This document shows, piece after piece, positions 39,501-42,950 of a stretch of 64,000 bases of DNA (position 1 is the stretch's first letter; each line of letters starts with the position of its first letter). The notes beneath the pieces are model-generated. The model made no database searches. It worked only from the letters and a program-made list of their open reading frames with translations, and was not told the origin of the DNA. The position numbers were made by a program, and so were the translations under genes. This DNA is from Actinernus sp. WN-2022 (lineage: Eukaryota > Cnidaria > Anthozoa > Actiniaria > Actinernidae), in assembly GCA_030867875.1 (NCBI GenBank), contig JAOWCC010000936.1:13276095-13340094 (forward strand), in the 5' to 3' direction.

Positions 39501-41518
39501 TCATTAAAAGGTAAAATAAATATGTCAGGTGCTTACAAAACTTGTTCCACTCTAATCGAATAAAAAAATTTTAAAGAAGGCAAAACAGATTGAGAAATTA
39601 ACGTGTCTACCCAAACCGATACCCATGGCGCACTGCGCATACCACTGGAACTCAGTCCTTTCCTCACTCTATTAACTATGTTAAAACTGATGCTGTTTTA
39701 GAAAGATCGAGAATCGATTGGAGGTGGAAAATAGCATCTACAAACAGGTTTCAATTTGCTAATAAACTACCGATCTTAAAACAAGTGCCGTTAAATATAT
39801 GAAGTCCGATTTTTTTGCCATGCAGTACAACCACGTGATTGCATTCCTGCAAATGACGCTGATGACGTCACCTACTACAACTACCAGAGAACTTTGCGCG
39901 AATCCTTTTGTTCCTCTAATTTGGACCATTGTCTTTGGAGCAGTAAGGAGTTTTAGGAAAAAGGATTTGAAATGGATTCTGGTAGTTGTAGTAAAAGCAC
40001 CGGTCTGTCGTGCGGGAGGTCGCGGGTTCAAACCCAAGCGCGCCGAACCAATTGATTCAGGGTCTTAAAATAACTGAGTAGAATGTGCTGCCTTTGCGAT
40101 CGAATTGCAAATGGTTAGACCATCATGTACGTCTTCTCGGATAAGGATGATAAATCATAGGACCTCGGAGACCTCCATAGAGGGGCTTCAAGCCTGTTGA
40201 GGATCTCTGTCCACCTTCGAGTGGTAAAACAGAATAAATCAAAATGACGCCATAATGAAATATCTAGCTATTGGTAAAATTTAGAGTGCAAAATCAACCC
40301 TCCCCCGTCAGTTCAAGTTTGGCTAGCCCTGGTGCCGGAAATGAAGTTCGGGATAATTCTATGGTGATCGATGTCGAAAGTAGGTATATCTTCAACTTTA
40401 GGGTTTTGGATGAAAAATGCTCTTACTAATTATTTTTACAAATAAGCTACTGTAAGAGAGACAGAGGAGACGGCTTAAAACAACTTGGCTTGCTTTCAGT
40501 AAGCTTTGAGAGGGAATTTCAGTTGGGTTTTCTGTTGTGTTTCTGCTTTGAGACACATCAACAAATTATTCAATGAAATTCTTGAAATTCTGCAGGCTTG
40601 TGTCAAAATCACTTGCTCTTGGTTGTAGCTAGGGTAACAAAGACATAAAAAAACTACGGGTAGGAGTCCCAGAGGGGAGATTGGAGGTGGGTGAGGTCAA
40701 CATTTTGCAAATTACCAAGTTGCGGCCATATCGCATTCGGTGTGTCGTACGTGCCCTTAGCTTTGAGAGCGGAGTAACTATATCGGTATATATCTAACGC
40801 AACAAAAGGAGTTTCAAAAGCGACCTTAGGCTTCGGGAGGTAGGTCAAGGTATTTGCTGATCGCTACAGCTGATTGAGAAATCACGTTCTAAACGCTGGA
40901 CACGATGTTTAGGATGGAATCAGAAAATGAATCCGTGTGATATTAAAATCTATTCAAACAAGGCAGTTGTAGGTTAACTTGCATTTCTCTAGATCTTTGC
41001 CTGACCGTAATTAATTTACTTAATGCAGTATATATGTTTACTTTTATACTTTTTTACTTTTAATTGGAATGGCACAAGTTGATGTTGATGTTGATTCTTT
41101 TCTGGAATAGGTAATTACTTTACTGTGCTTGCTTGTATTCCCTCAGTGCTAAAAAAAATTATTCAGATAACAGTAAAAAAAGATTTTTCTCTTCTATTTT
41201 AGGGGTATCTCCGAGTAAGGATCGAACTGAGCCCGATAATGCTCACAGTTTGTTGCAATTTAAATCCTGACCGTTTATTTAAAAATACCATCTCTTCAAT
41301 TCGGCAAACAAAGTAGCACCCAAAGTGAAGAAACCAACTTGAAGCAAGAAGAGCTATTCAACGGCACACTGAGAAATAAATTTATAATGTGGTCTTGTTA
41401 ATACCCGGCCCGGTGCCAATACAAATATAATTTACGTTTTATCGAGAAAATGCAAAATGTTCTTACTCACCAGAACTGAAACGCTGTTCAAAAGCAACAG
41501 CACAAGCCAGGCAAACAT
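472..41518 (-). CDS. ADAMTS-like secreted zinc metalloprotease gene (spliced, 3' end outside window)
   Basis: Whole-gene entry. Eleven exons on the minus strand join with compatible phases into one protein: signal peptide, Pep_M12B-type propeptide with the basic site RRKRS, a basic segment ISKRS near the expected propeptide/catalytic boundary, a reprolysin (M12B) catalytic domain with zinc motif HEMGHNLGADHD and Met-turn HIMS, then a disintegrin-like and cysteine-rich start. This is the ADAMTS order; members act outside the cell and often cut matrix proteins. Thrombospondin type 1 repeats, which separate ADAMTS from other reprolysins, are not in the window, so they are assumed to lie to the left. 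The catalytic sequence ([18 protein letters not shown]) looks more like invertebrate ADAMTS-like proteases than a particular vertebrate paralogue, so no symbol is given. Substrate is unknown. Introns are 0.2-10 kb and full of transposons. A short exon between 18259 and 8518 is needed to keep the frame. Confidence 0.88.
671..1207. mobile_element. Foldback MITE, TTAA-flanked
   Basis: Long inverted arms: 671-845 is complementary to about 1020-1207. The outermost 19 bp are perfect, TTAAAGTGCAACTAACCCC against its complement. The termini can be read as TTAA target duplications followed by AGTGCAAC. Arms contain TGACCTTTCCTGACCCATGA and its complement. The middle about 175 bp is unpaired. No coding capacity. 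Confidence 0.82.
1205..1243. repeat. Interstitial telomere-like repeats
   Basis: Degenerate CCCTAA-type array directly next to the foldback element: AACCTTAACCCCAACCCC then TTAACCCTAACCC. Animal telomeres are TTAGGG, so this is either a fossil telomeric insertion or simple-sequence drift. Confidence 0.6.
1614..1989. mobile_element. TTAA-flanked MITE, AGGGGAACTG ends
   Basis: Left end TTAAAGGGGAACTG (1614), right end CAGTTCCCCTTTAA (1976-1989). Inner arms AAATAGGTTCTGGTATTTTA (about 1674) and its complement (about 1945) extend the hairpin. It shares its right TTAA with the next element. Confidence 0.78.
1986..3459. mobile_element. 1.47-kb TTAA-flanked nonautonomous DNA element
   Basis: Perfect 18-bp inverted ends, GGTTACCGGATACCTTCA at 1990-2007 and its complement at 3438-3455, each bounded by TTAA. 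The TTAA at 1986-1989 also ends the MITE on its left. Interior ORFs on either strand look random; no transposase was recognised. TTAA targets are used by the piggyBac and Kolobok groups; the ends do not decide which. Confidence 0.72.
3460..5131. other. Intron 10 remainder, mostly unassigned
   Basis: AT-rich non-coding DNA between the 1.47-kb element and exon 10. 4540-4720 is similar to 33340-33540 (shared TCGGGTTTTCGATT and ATGGATAAATGACGTCATT), so part of it is a dispersed repeat. 3950-4200 has a short open stretch on the plus strand that was not recognised as any family. 4860-5100 has a scattered inverted pair around CCATGGAAATT. Confidence 0.5.
5132..5276 (-). CDS. ADAMTS-like gene exon 10: disintegrin-like domain
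   Basis: 145 nt, phase 2 to phase 0. Acceptor TATTTCTCAG; donor GTAAGCAAG. Encodes [13 protein letters not shown], then [18 protein letters not shown] and [13 protein letters not shown]-x-x-(Y/M)-x-x-x-x-Q-C-x-x-x-(F/Y)-G-P is the signature of the ADAMTS disintegrin-like domain, which follows the catalytic domain and contributes to substrate recognition. It has no RGD. It splices in phase 0 to exon 11, continuing with the next conserved Cys. Confidence 0.91.
5834..6133. mobile_element. MITE with GAGCGT-type inverted ends, copy 1
   Basis: Left end GAGCCGATTACCAGGAGCGT and right end ACGCTCCTGGTAATGGGCTC pair over about 22 bp. The same ends bound 48825-49553, and half copies occur at about 54383 and 56669. 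No ORF of note. It lies in the intron between exons 9 and 10. Confidence 0.7.
6622..6744 (-). CDS. ADAMTS-like gene exon 9: third zinc ligand and Met-turn
   Basis: 123 nt, phase 2 to phase 2. Acceptor TTTCTCCCTAG; donor GTTTGTC. Begins with the base completing Asn, then [24 protein letters not shown] supplies the third zinc His and the Asp of H-E-x-x-H-x-x-G-x-x-H-D; HIMS is the Met-turn of metzincins. The end, [15 protein letters not shown], matches the family's closing helix (F-x-W-S-x-C-S-x-x-x-L-x-x-F). With all ligands and the catalytic Glu present, the enzyme is predicted to be active. Confidence 0.94.
7025..7352. repeat. Foldback element rich in GA/CT
   Basis: GAGAGAAGAGGAGAGAGAGA then AACGGATAAACACC-side arms at 7030-7120 are complementary to 7255-7350 (TCTTCTCTCCTCTCTCTCGT, AACACCAGAGG). 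About 80 bp of imperfect arm on each side with a unique centre. Confidence 0.65.
7577..8013. mobile_element. MITE with tRNA-like (Pol III box) core, copy 1
   Basis: Inverted ends of about 65 bp built from CTCGAGGTT and AATGATTATCATT-type segments surround a core shared with 60478-60873. Read on the minus strand the core has an A-box-like TTGGTGTAGTGG and a B-box-like GAGTTCGAGCCCG, as in tRNA genes. The B box lies in a 12-bp repeat, CTCGGGCTCGAA, present three times at about 7796-7835. Another AACCGAACCCTAACC stretch lies at about 7665. A tRNA-derived SINE trapped in a foldback element is the simplest reading. Confidence 0.68.
8413..8518 (-). CDS. ADAMTS-like gene exon 8: zinc-binding site, first half
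   Basis: 106 nt, phase 1 to phase 2. Acceptor TTTTTTTATACAG; donor GTAAGC. Encodes [18 protein letters not shown] then [16 protein letters not shown], with the last two bases starting an Asn codon. HEMGH holds two of the three zinc-binding His residues and the catalytic Glu. SIND-x-x-x-L-x-x-A-F-x-x-A-H-E is the hallmark ADAMTS helix leading to the active site. The intron falls within the Asn codon of the H-E-x-G-H-N motif, so the zinc site is completed only by exon 9. Confidence 0.94.
8756..9130 (-). mobile_element. Possible LINE 3' end remnant
   Basis: Begins with a TTCAA repeat then TTTTTATTTAAGACTG, resembling the tail of the LINE at 22892 (TTCAA repeat then TTTTATTTCGC). No reverse-transcriptase residues could be read with confidence. 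The rest of the intron to 12360 is AT-rich. Confidence 0.35.
9130..12364. other. Intron DNA between exons 8 and 7, mostly unassigned
   Basis: No host exon was recognised. Holds a doubled ACACATAAATAACCTAC at 10830-10865, an ATAT-rich tract at 10740-10930, and a hairpin ACTACCCCC...GGGGGTAGT at about 11078-11103. 11500-11660 looks like a dispersed repeat (CGACACGTGACACGGTGAACC). 9500-9700 is a minor open frame without family resemblance. Confidence 0.4.
12365..12560. repeat. Direct repeat flanking the BEL/Pao fragment, left copy
   Basis: About 190 bp similar to 16499-16690 in the same orientation. Shared landmarks are ACAAAACCACAACTCGCCTC, GCTTCCACAGGAAGCCCATT and AACGTGTCTAAAACGAGTCT. The pair brackets the BEL fragment, so they could be remains of its LTRs, but the ends are not clear TG...CA and the gap to pol is irregular. 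They could also be a dispersed repeat. GCTTCCACAGGAAGC is a hairpin. Confidence 0.6.
12800..15370 (-). pseudogene. Decayed BEL/Pao retrotransposon pol
   Basis: Read on the minus strand, fragments appear in BEL/Pao pol order with frameshifts and stops between them. About 15370-14788: start of reverse transcriptase ([24 protein letters not shown]). 14761-14555: [20 protein letters not shown]. 14334-14119: linker and RNase H start ([14 protein letters not shown]). 14064-13864: [32 protein letters not shown]. 13475-13218: integrase zinc-finger region ([20 protein letters not shown]). 13221-13009: [11 protein letters not shown] and [15 protein letters not shown]. 13009-12800: a short DUF5641-like tail (LKQGDIVLV). 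Most of the integrase core, and all of gag and protease, are missing. It sits in an intron of the protease gene in the same orientation and cannot move by itself. Confidence 0.88.
15390..15906. mobile_element. Interrupted copy of the 29760-30240 foldback family
   Basis: The two sides match the right arm of 29760-30240: AAACGAGTCAAATT and ATTGCACGCTTCC at the left, AGTATCTGAAGAATATTTCA to GTCGGAATTTACCGCGAACT at the right. Between them about 240 bp of unrelated AT-rich DNA (about 15519-15760) has been inserted, ending in a (TTA) repeat at 15733-15762. Its right end is about 20 bp from the candidate microexon. Confidence 0.7.
15926..15948 (-). CDS. Candidate 23-nt microexon between exons 7 and 8
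   Basis: Exon 7 ends in phase 2 and exon 8 begins in phase 1, so they cannot be joined directly in frame; at least one exon is missing. This 23-nt segment (1 + 21 + 1) has acceptor TTTTTAACTTAAG and a good donor GTAAGTCC. It would add S/KFNYFTCG, giving [20 protein letters not shown] across the joins, a plausible spacing for this part of the fold. The start residue would be Ser where family members often have Arg or Gly. The acceptor is weak, and another exon elsewhere in the 10-kb intron cannot be excluded. It lies about 20 bp from the end of a foldback element. Confidence 0.4.
15949..17993. other. Intron DNA, unassigned apart from the 16499 repeat
   Basis: No exon recognised. Contains the direct repeat at 16499-16690, an ATTTC-type microsatellite at about 17195-17240, and at 17490-17560 a piece (TGTGTCAGGAACC, TCTGGTTGGCACATTAAT) also present at 58375-58420, so a dispersed repeat. 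Confidence 0.45.
16499..16690. repeat. Direct repeat flanking the BEL/Pao fragment, right copy
   Basis: Partner of 12365-12560, roughly 85% identical by eye, with a few short indels. It is preceded at 16380-16500 by a duplicated motif, TTTTCCCTGGTT-x-AAACTAT, seen twice about 50 bp apart. Confidence 0.6.
17994..18206. mobile_element. 213-bp foldback MITE next to exon 7
   Basis: Ends TAGAGCAGATTT ... GAGTGGG and complement CCCACTCATGAAATCTGCTC pair over about 22 bp. Inner pairs such as CATCCGTAGCCTTACCGTAA also fold. It ends 52 bp from the donor side of exon 7. Confidence 0.72.
18259..18392 (-). CDS. ADAMTS-like gene exon 7: catalytic domain
   Basis: 134 nt, phase 0 to phase 2. Acceptor AAATCGTTTTAG; donor GTACAT. 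Encodes [14 protein letters not shown] ... [15 protein letters not shown] ... [10 protein letters not shown]. The segment L-x-x-F-x-x-W followed by H-(F/H)-D-x-x-x-L-(V/L)-T is the standard stretch of ADAMTS catalytic domains upstream of the zinc site. The last two bases (AG) start a split codon, so the next exon must begin with one base of that codon. A small foldback element ends about 50 bp from the donor side. Confidence 0.91.
18728..18962 (-). mobile_element. tRNA-derived SINE, family 1, copy 1
   Basis: On the minus strand the head has an A-box-like AAGGCGCTTGGG and a B box GGATTCGATTCCC, followed by GTTTGTTGGTATATCAC, CTTGCTCCGAGGGTTTTTCT and GGTCCTCCGGTTTTCCTCC. The same body is at 35032-35308. 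Pol III transcription of such elements and LINE-driven copying are known for tRNA-SINEs. Lies between exons 6 and 7. Confidence 0.78.
19062..19145 (-). CDS. ADAMTS-like gene exon 6: catalytic domain
   Basis: 84 nt (28 codons), phase 0 to phase 0. Acceptor TTTTTCATTTAG; donor GTAGTAC. Encodes [17 protein letters not shown] then [11 protein letters not shown]. This fits the reprolysin pattern V-x-x-L-(F/Y)-x-D-P-S-x-G-x-x-(I/L)-x-x-x-(L/V)-V-x-(L/V), which follows the N-V-L-N motif of exon 5. It is too short to stand out as an ORF and was found by looking for this pattern between exons 5 and 7. Phase agrees on both sides. Confidence 0.86.
19285..19417. mobile_element. Small MITE, AGAGGGTTT ends, copy 1
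   Basis: AGAGGGTTT...ATCACATGACGGAAGCCATG at the left pairs with CATGGTTTCCGCCACGTGATG...AAACCCTCT at the right. A related hairpin is at 52700-52826. Confidence 0.65.
20244..20261 (+). other. Possible primer-binding site of the gypsy element
   Basis: TGGTGCCCGCGAGGACTT starts with TGG, as needed to pair with a tRNA 3' CCA end, and lies about 50 bp before the first gag Met. The matching tRNA was not identified. If correct, the 5' LTR ends within a few bases to the left. Confidence 0.45.
20295..22096 (+). pseudogene. Ty3/gypsy gag, broken by a frameshift and a MITE
   Basis: The structural protein of the gypsy element. The N-terminal part runs from ATG 20295, shifts frame near 20500-20590, and continues in another frame to the MITE at 20794. 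After the MITE it resumes near 21255 and stays open to 22096. The second part carries a charged helical capsid-like region and one CCHC zinc knuckle, [14 protein letters not shown], at about 21910-21955. The zinc knuckle binds RNA during packaging. Length and order are normal for a gypsy gag once the insert is discounted, but the frameshift means it is not translatable as one protein. Confidence 0.85.
20794..21251. mobile_element. hAT-like MITE inserted in gag
   Basis: Perfect 15-bp terminal inverted repeats, AGGGGCTGAATGGGG at 20794-20808 and its complement at 21237-21251. The flanks share TTACCGG on both sides (8 bp with one mismatch), a target duplication of the length made by hAT transposases. 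The interior is AT-rich and dominated by repeats of CAGTTAACAGCTAA and TCAGTTATCAGTTAA; it has no coding capacity. It interrupts gag, so it is younger than the gypsy insertion. Confidence 0.82.
22215..22891 (+). CDS. Ty3/gypsy aspartic protease and start of pol (cut by LINE)
   Basis: Open from ATG 22215 to the LINE junction at 22891; the annotated stop beyond that is in LINE sequence. Near the N-terminus [11 protein letters not shown] carries the retropepsin active-site D-S-G, and the later part has the G-x-P-x-x-R-x-L pattern ([10 protein letters not shown]). After about residue 150 it becomes the linker before reverse transcriptase ([10 protein letters not shown]). The protease matures the Gag-Pol polyprotein. 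It is truncated by the LINE insertion. Confidence 0.85.
23113..26100 (-). pseudogene. LINE ORF2 (endonuclease and reverse transcriptase), broken
   Basis: Read from 26100 down. Endonuclease: [19 protein letters not shown] and NETRLN, then [12 protein letters not shown] and YILGDINID near 25480-25600. Reverse transcriptase: [63 protein letters not shown] (24056-24442), then [10 protein letters not shown]. The expected catalytic Y-A-D-D block should follow near 23900; instead the sequence passes directly to the next conserved region. The C-terminal part (23864-23113) has [19 protein letters not shown] and a carboxy domain ending [14 protein letters not shown]. At least four frame breaks are present. 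Confidence 0.88.
26271..26482. repeat. Short direct duplication in the LINE between ORF1 and ORF2
   Basis: AATATCGACCGTG occurs at about 26272 and again at about 26466, roughly 195 bp apart. The DNA between does not read as ORF2 and may be an insertion with a target duplication, or a local tandem duplication. It helps explain why the region upstream of the endonuclease is out of frame. Confidence 0.4.
26698..27510 (-). pseudogene. LINE ORF1 (coiled-coil RNA-binding protein), one frameshift and one stop
   Basis: Starts [19 protein letters not shown], followed by a coiled-coil-like stretch ([19 protein letters not shown] heptads) and the conserved block [14 protein letters not shown], then ISIAHRLPP and [18 protein letters not shown]. 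These are typical of the esterase-free ORF1 proteins of CR1/L2/Jockey LINEs, which bind the element RNA. The frame slips at a run of eight T near 27300-27307, and an in-frame stop follows near 27096. Otherwise the reading frame is clean to the TAG at 26698-26700, showing only mild decay. Confidence 0.82.
27592..28930 (+). pseudogene. Ty3/gypsy reverse transcriptase and RNase H, frameshifted
   Basis: Continuation of the gypsy pol on the far side of the LINE. 27592-27750: [16 protein letters not shown] and [18 protein letters not shown]. 27830-27960: [19 protein letters not shown]. 27981-28259: catalytic YLDD in [14 protein letters not shown], then [20 protein letters not shown]. 28263-28330: [20 protein letters not shown]. 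28410-28683: RNase H start ([25 protein letters not shown]). 28691-28870: [13 protein letters not shown] and [14 protein letters not shown]. Small indels and stops separate the pieces, for example near 27750 and 28260. All motif blocks are in the order of Ty3/gypsy pol, but the gene is dead. Confidence 0.92.
28905..29046 (+). pseudogene. Ty3/gypsy integrase zinc-finger fragment
   Basis: Encodes an H-x-G-x-x-R-T zinc-finger-like stretch ([15 protein letters not shown]) followed by [15 protein letters not shown], the usual start of a gypsy integrase. The sequence then loses similarity and a stop follows. The catalytic D,D-35-E core and the 3' LTR are missing, so the truncation is either a deletion or a recombination breakpoint. 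Confidence 0.82.
29047..29272. other. Host intron between gypsy end and exon 5
   Basis: 226 bp without recognisable coding sequence; it joins the truncated integrase to the donor of exon 5. Confidence 0.5.
29273..29421 (-). CDS. ADAMTS-like gene exon 5: start of catalytic domain
   Basis: 149 nt, phase 1 to phase 0. Acceptor CTTTATAG; donor GTGAGATAT. Contains [16 protein letters not shown] and ends NYVLNLANM, matching the first strand and helix of reprolysin domains (pattern V-E-x-x-V-x-x-D ... Y-V-L-x-L-x-N). The usual second acidic or histidine positions differ, which is common in invertebrate members. The exon lies only about 230 bp from the broken end of the Ty3/gypsy element that fills the next intron. 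Confidence 0.88.
29760..30240. mobile_element. Near-perfect foldback element
   Basis: Two arms of about 235 bp are inverted copies: GACCAGTTCGCGGTAAATTC at 29760 against its complement ending 30240. Arms include ATTGCACGCTTCC, GAAATTTGAGG and CAAACACTGTATTTCGCGCC. The centre is GTAAATTTGACTCG. A second copy is at 15390-15906. No coding capacity. Confidence 0.85.
30440..30560 (-). mobile_element. Possible LINE 3' tail
   Basis: AATAATAATAAGCTTTATTTAG followed by non-coding sequence resembles the 3' ends at 32282 and 58860. No protein is readable. Confidence 0.3.
30641..30797 (-). CDS. ADAMTS-like gene exon 4: end of propeptide and cleavage region
   Basis: 157 nt, phase 0 to phase 1. Acceptor TTTTTCATAG; donor GTAATG. 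It begins [16 protein letters not shown], continuing the propeptide: the pattern G-x-I-x-x-x-x-x-x-Y-x-L-E-P-I is the usual end of the M12B propeptide. The later part, with ISKRS and the basic run RPTKKSGG, is where propeptide removal would be expected. No cysteine switch is evident in the translated part. It joins exon 5 through a Gly/Val boundary codon. Confidence 0.86.
30946..31662. mobile_element. TTAA-type MITE family A, copy 1, carrying a nested MITE
   Basis: Left end AGGGGCTGTGTCACGGTA (30950) and right end complementary TACCATGACATAGCCCCT, flanked by TTAT and TTAA. Intact copies at 37380 and 53553 lack the 31182-31601 segment, which is a separate element. Confidence 0.82.
31182..31601. 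mobile_element. MITE B nested in MITE A
   Basis: Inverted ends of about 37 bp: GTAACAAAACGAGCAGGGGA at the left, TCCCCCGCTCGTTTTGTTAC-like complement at the right. The host sequence AATT is duplicated (31178-31181 and 31598-31601), and the uninterrupted site CCAATTAA is seen at the same place in the 37380 copy. Interior has no recognisable gene. Confidence 0.85.
31825..32038. mobile_element. Foldback MITE with CAGCTTGCCTG ends, copy 1
   Basis: CCCTTTCAGCTTGCCTGTT and its complement near 32010-32030 bound the copy; the inner arm CCCATTTCAGACCACGTGA pairs with TCACGTGGCCTGAAATGGG. Related copies are at 36377-36580 and 48708-48800 (half). Confidence 0.75.
32282..32640 (-). mobile_element. LINE 3' end
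   Basis: Minus strand encodes the C-terminal piece [20 protein letters not shown], a pattern (F-x-x-x-A-x-x-L-W-N-S-L) that closes CR1/Jockey/RTE-like reverse transcriptases, then 3' UTR and an AATAATAATAA end. 5' truncated, inactive. Confidence 0.72.
32650..34500. other. Intron DNA, dispersed repeats with many GACGTCA sites
   Basis: 32800-33540 is rich in TGACGTCA-type motifs (about eight). 33340-33540 resembles 4540-4720. 33890-33990 repeats AAGTCGCCTTAAGTTGCC, also near 32190. No exon recognised. Confidence 0.45.
34570..34853 (-). CDS. ADAMTS-like gene exon 3: Pep_M12B propeptide
   Basis: 284 nt, phase 1 to phase 0, acceptor TTTTCAG and donor GTAAGTCAA. Starts [17 protein letters not shown], where RRKRS is a possible proprotein-convertase site. 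The part [11 protein letters not shown] is the typical M12B propeptide motif (F-G-x-x-F-x-L-x-L-x-P), followed by a run ending [19 protein letters not shown], which matches the family's Y-H-G-x-V...P-G-S-x-V-A pattern. The propeptide keeps the protease latent and helps it fold. Of all the exons this is one of the most recognisable by family pattern. Confidence 0.92.
34880..35031 (+). mobile_element. tRNA-derived SINE, family 2, 5' part, cut by another SINE
   Basis: Contains the B box GGTTCGAGCCCG and the downstream body (CAGGGTCTACAAATGCCTGG, GTCAGCCGACATTCGCGTC) that resembles 39990-40245. It stops where family 1 begins at about 35032, so it has either been truncated by that insertion or merged with it. 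Confidence 0.65.
35032..35308 (+). mobile_element. tRNA-derived SINE, family 1, copy 2
   Basis: A box TGGTGCAGTGGTTTAAGCGC-like, B box GGTTCGATCCCCG, then GTGTGTTGGTATCTCGTGCT and CAGGTCCTCCGGTTTTTCTC. Same order as 18728-18962 in the opposite orientation, and it ends in ACGTTAAATCGTAGGCTCCC. Confidence 0.8.
35378..35931. mobile_element. TTAA-flanked MITE, AGTGCCACTACGACG ends
   Basis: TTAA then AGTGCCACTACGACGAAAA at the left; the right end is AGAGACACT then TTAA. Inner segments TCCGCCATTACTGGAAGCCG and its complement near 35765-35785 also fold. The same ends bound 54791-56449. Confidence 0.75.
35940..36310. mobile_element. Dispersed repeat with GGCTGC/CATTTTGG core
   Basis: Contains GCAGCCATATTGGTTGGTAT, CAACATGGCTGCCAATTGG and CTAATGAGGCATCTTTTTGT; similar segments occur at 48940-48985 and 54660-54720. 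Probably a MITE, but the ends are unclear. Confidence 0.45.
36377..36583. mobile_element. Foldback MITE with CAGCTTGCCTG ends, copy 2
   Basis: Left AGACCCTTTCAGCTTGCCTG, right CAGGCAAGCTGAAAAGGGTC. Inner arms CCACGTAACTTTTCC and TCACGTGGTCTGAAATAGGG. Same family as 31825. Confidence 0.78.
37055..37148 (-). CDS. ADAMTS-like gene exon 2: N-terminal propeptide
   Basis: 94 nt, phase 0 to phase 1. Begins [10 protein letters not shown] after the acceptor TTACAAACAG and ends in TDSHEK before the donor GTATAC. The segment [13 protein letters not shown] is the kind of charged sequence found at the start of ADAMTS propeptides. The single G left at the 3' end completes a Val codon with exon 3. No domain is recognisable from this exon alone; its identity rests on position, splice sites and phase. 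Confidence 0.78.
37380..37672. mobile_element. TTAA-type MITE family A, copy 2
   Basis: TTAA then AGGGGCTGTGTCACGGTA; the body matches 30950-31180 and continues straight through the site occupied by MITE B in that copy (TATCCAATTAAAGCC). The right end has decayed (GACATAGCTCTG). Confidence 0.8.
37673..39860. other. Intron 1, unassigned
   Basis: No exon or TE coding sequence recognised. The intron 38220-38280 shows GGGCGGGGCGTACAATTATG, a possible regulatory GC block. Short palindrome AATATTATAAATAATATT at about 39443. Confidence 0.35.
39865..39999. mobile_element. Foldback MITE with TACTACAACTACCAGA ends, copy 1
   Basis: TACTACAACTACCAGAGAAC at the left and TCTGGTAGTTGTAGTA at the right; interior shares CCTCTAATTTGGACCATTGTC with 63210-63351, which is in the opposite orientation. 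Confidence 0.78.
39990..40245 (+). mobile_element. tRNA-derived SINE, family 2, copy 2
   Basis: B box GGGTTCAAACCC near 40022, then CAGGGTCTTAAAATAACTGA, GAATGTGCTGCCTTTGCGAT and CACCTTCGAGTGGTAAAACAGAA. The reverse copy 50478-50730 has the same blocks. It directly follows the foldback MITE. Confidence 0.75.
40250..41460. other. Intron 1, unassigned
   Basis: AT-rich, no recognised coding sequence, no exon signal. Nothing further seen. Confidence 0.4.
41471..41518 (-). CDS. ADAMTS-like gene exon 1: start codon and signal peptide
   Basis: Encodes 16 residues, [16 protein letters not shown], a compact hydrophobic signal peptide for secretion. The ATG has a purine at -3, and an in-frame TGA lies 33 nt upstream (about 41549-41551), so this is the first Met of the frame. 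The exon ends in phase 0 at a strong donor, GTGAGTAAG. It joins exon 2 in phase 0 to give SVSVLGEPPKLP. A leader exon this short would be missed by most ORF scans. The support is the start context, the signal-peptide character and the exact phase match. Confidence 0.8.
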
Positions 41519-41620
41519 TATCTCTATGTGGGAGTTTGGTGTGATATTTCACTCCGTCTCAGCCCCTCGTACTGATATAAAAGATAACCTTCGTAGACTT
41601 TAGTATGAGGACTGATGACT
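41519..41620 (-). promoter_or_regulatory. Possible core promoter and short 5' UTR of the protease gene
   Basis: Upstream of the exon 1 ATG. An AT-rich TTTTATAT element lies on the minus strand at about 41575-41583, some 60 nt before the ATG; read on the plus strand it is TATAAAAG. If it acts as a TATA box for the minus strand, transcription would start near 41550 and the 5' UTR would be about 30 nt. The orientation is not the canonical one and there is no transcript evidence, so a distant 5' UTR exon is equally possible. Confidence 0.25.
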
Positions 41621-42950
41621 CTTACAACCTTCGCGTAGCCTTCACAAGAAGAGTTATCACAACGTGTTGCGACAAAATGTGGTCCTGTTTGGATCGCGTG
41701 ACACCTACTTATACGTTATATTCGCAGGGAGTCGGAAACAAAAATATGCCCCAGGAAATTTATCCACTTAAAGTTTCGACAAAAAATCCACACATCCTTT
41801 TCCACTCAATTTAAAACACGAAAATTGTTATTAAGAGTTTAACATAGTCATTAAAGTATATTAAGTGGTTGAACTAAAGCGCAGATGTGATATGTAGACC
41901 TTGCAATGGTACCACTAAAGTCGAAATAGATCTGCTCATATTACTTTCAACACACTACTGCGATGCCAAACAGTAACGGAAACTCGATATTTACCAGGTC
42001 ATTTAAATCAACTTTCTTTCTGATTAAAAAGTATCAGTTTATCTTTAGTTCACTGAAAAAATATATAACTGGAATTGTAAAAATGCAACTAACTGGCTGA
42101 GGTACACTGCATTCTGATAAATTTAAAGACAGTTATTTCGATTAGTTAACCATTCATTTGAAGTCGATATAAGTCACTAATTGTTCGTATTAATCAGAAT
42201 GTGATAAAACTAGGAAACTACTCCGTTCTTTCATAAAAAAAAAAGAATTTGTGATGAATAATCGTAGTTTTCTTCTCGAAAAGAAATATTATTTAAATAT
42301 ATCATATTATTACATTATTTAAATATTATTCTATTTTAAACAATTCTAACGTTTTCTTGTTATACTTGTGTACTCTGTCTCTGAGAAAGGTTGGCAAAAT
42401 ATAGGTTTTATTTATACATATTCTTCCCAAACCGTAAAATCAGCCGTGTTTGTTTTACAGTATTCGTATAATTTTGTTGATTAGATCCCATCCAAAGTGA
42501 TCCGAAACTTGTACTTTGCTTGTACTTTGATTAGTAGTCTTACTTTGATCAACCTAGCTACTTCGTAATAACTATAAAGGGCCCGAACACACAGAGCCTG
42601 GTTTCCTGTTGTTCAGTTCTATGGGAAGAAAAGGTGGCCTAGCTGCGAAAGCACTCGCCACTCATTCAGCAGTAATTTAAACATAGCCTAAGGTGGAAAT
42701 TAATGTCTAATAAATATTAGTAGAAACAAACTATAGTGTAGCTAAGCTACTCACTATCTATTCTGTACGTGATAGATAGTGAGTCGCCGATTTTCAAAAG
42801 CGAAACAATGGCTTACAAGTCGTCAAAATGTCAGAAAAACATTCTTGTTTCTGTTTAAGATGGAACTGATAGTTGGTTTCTACTAAAACAATTAGACTAC
42901 TCGCTCTCCAATTTTCTATGGCTGATAGATCATTCGTAGCTACTCTCCTC
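41621..42950. other. Upstream DNA of the protease gene, unassigned
   Basis: No gene recognised. AT-rich. 42733-42785 holds a small inverted pair, ACTCACTATCTATTC and GATAGATAGTGAGT. Confidence 0.35.

Noticed and set aside
40000..40060. tRNA gene at the B-box GGGTTCAAACCC
   Set aside because: No cloverleaf visible, followed by a SINE body shared with other loci; it is a SINE head.
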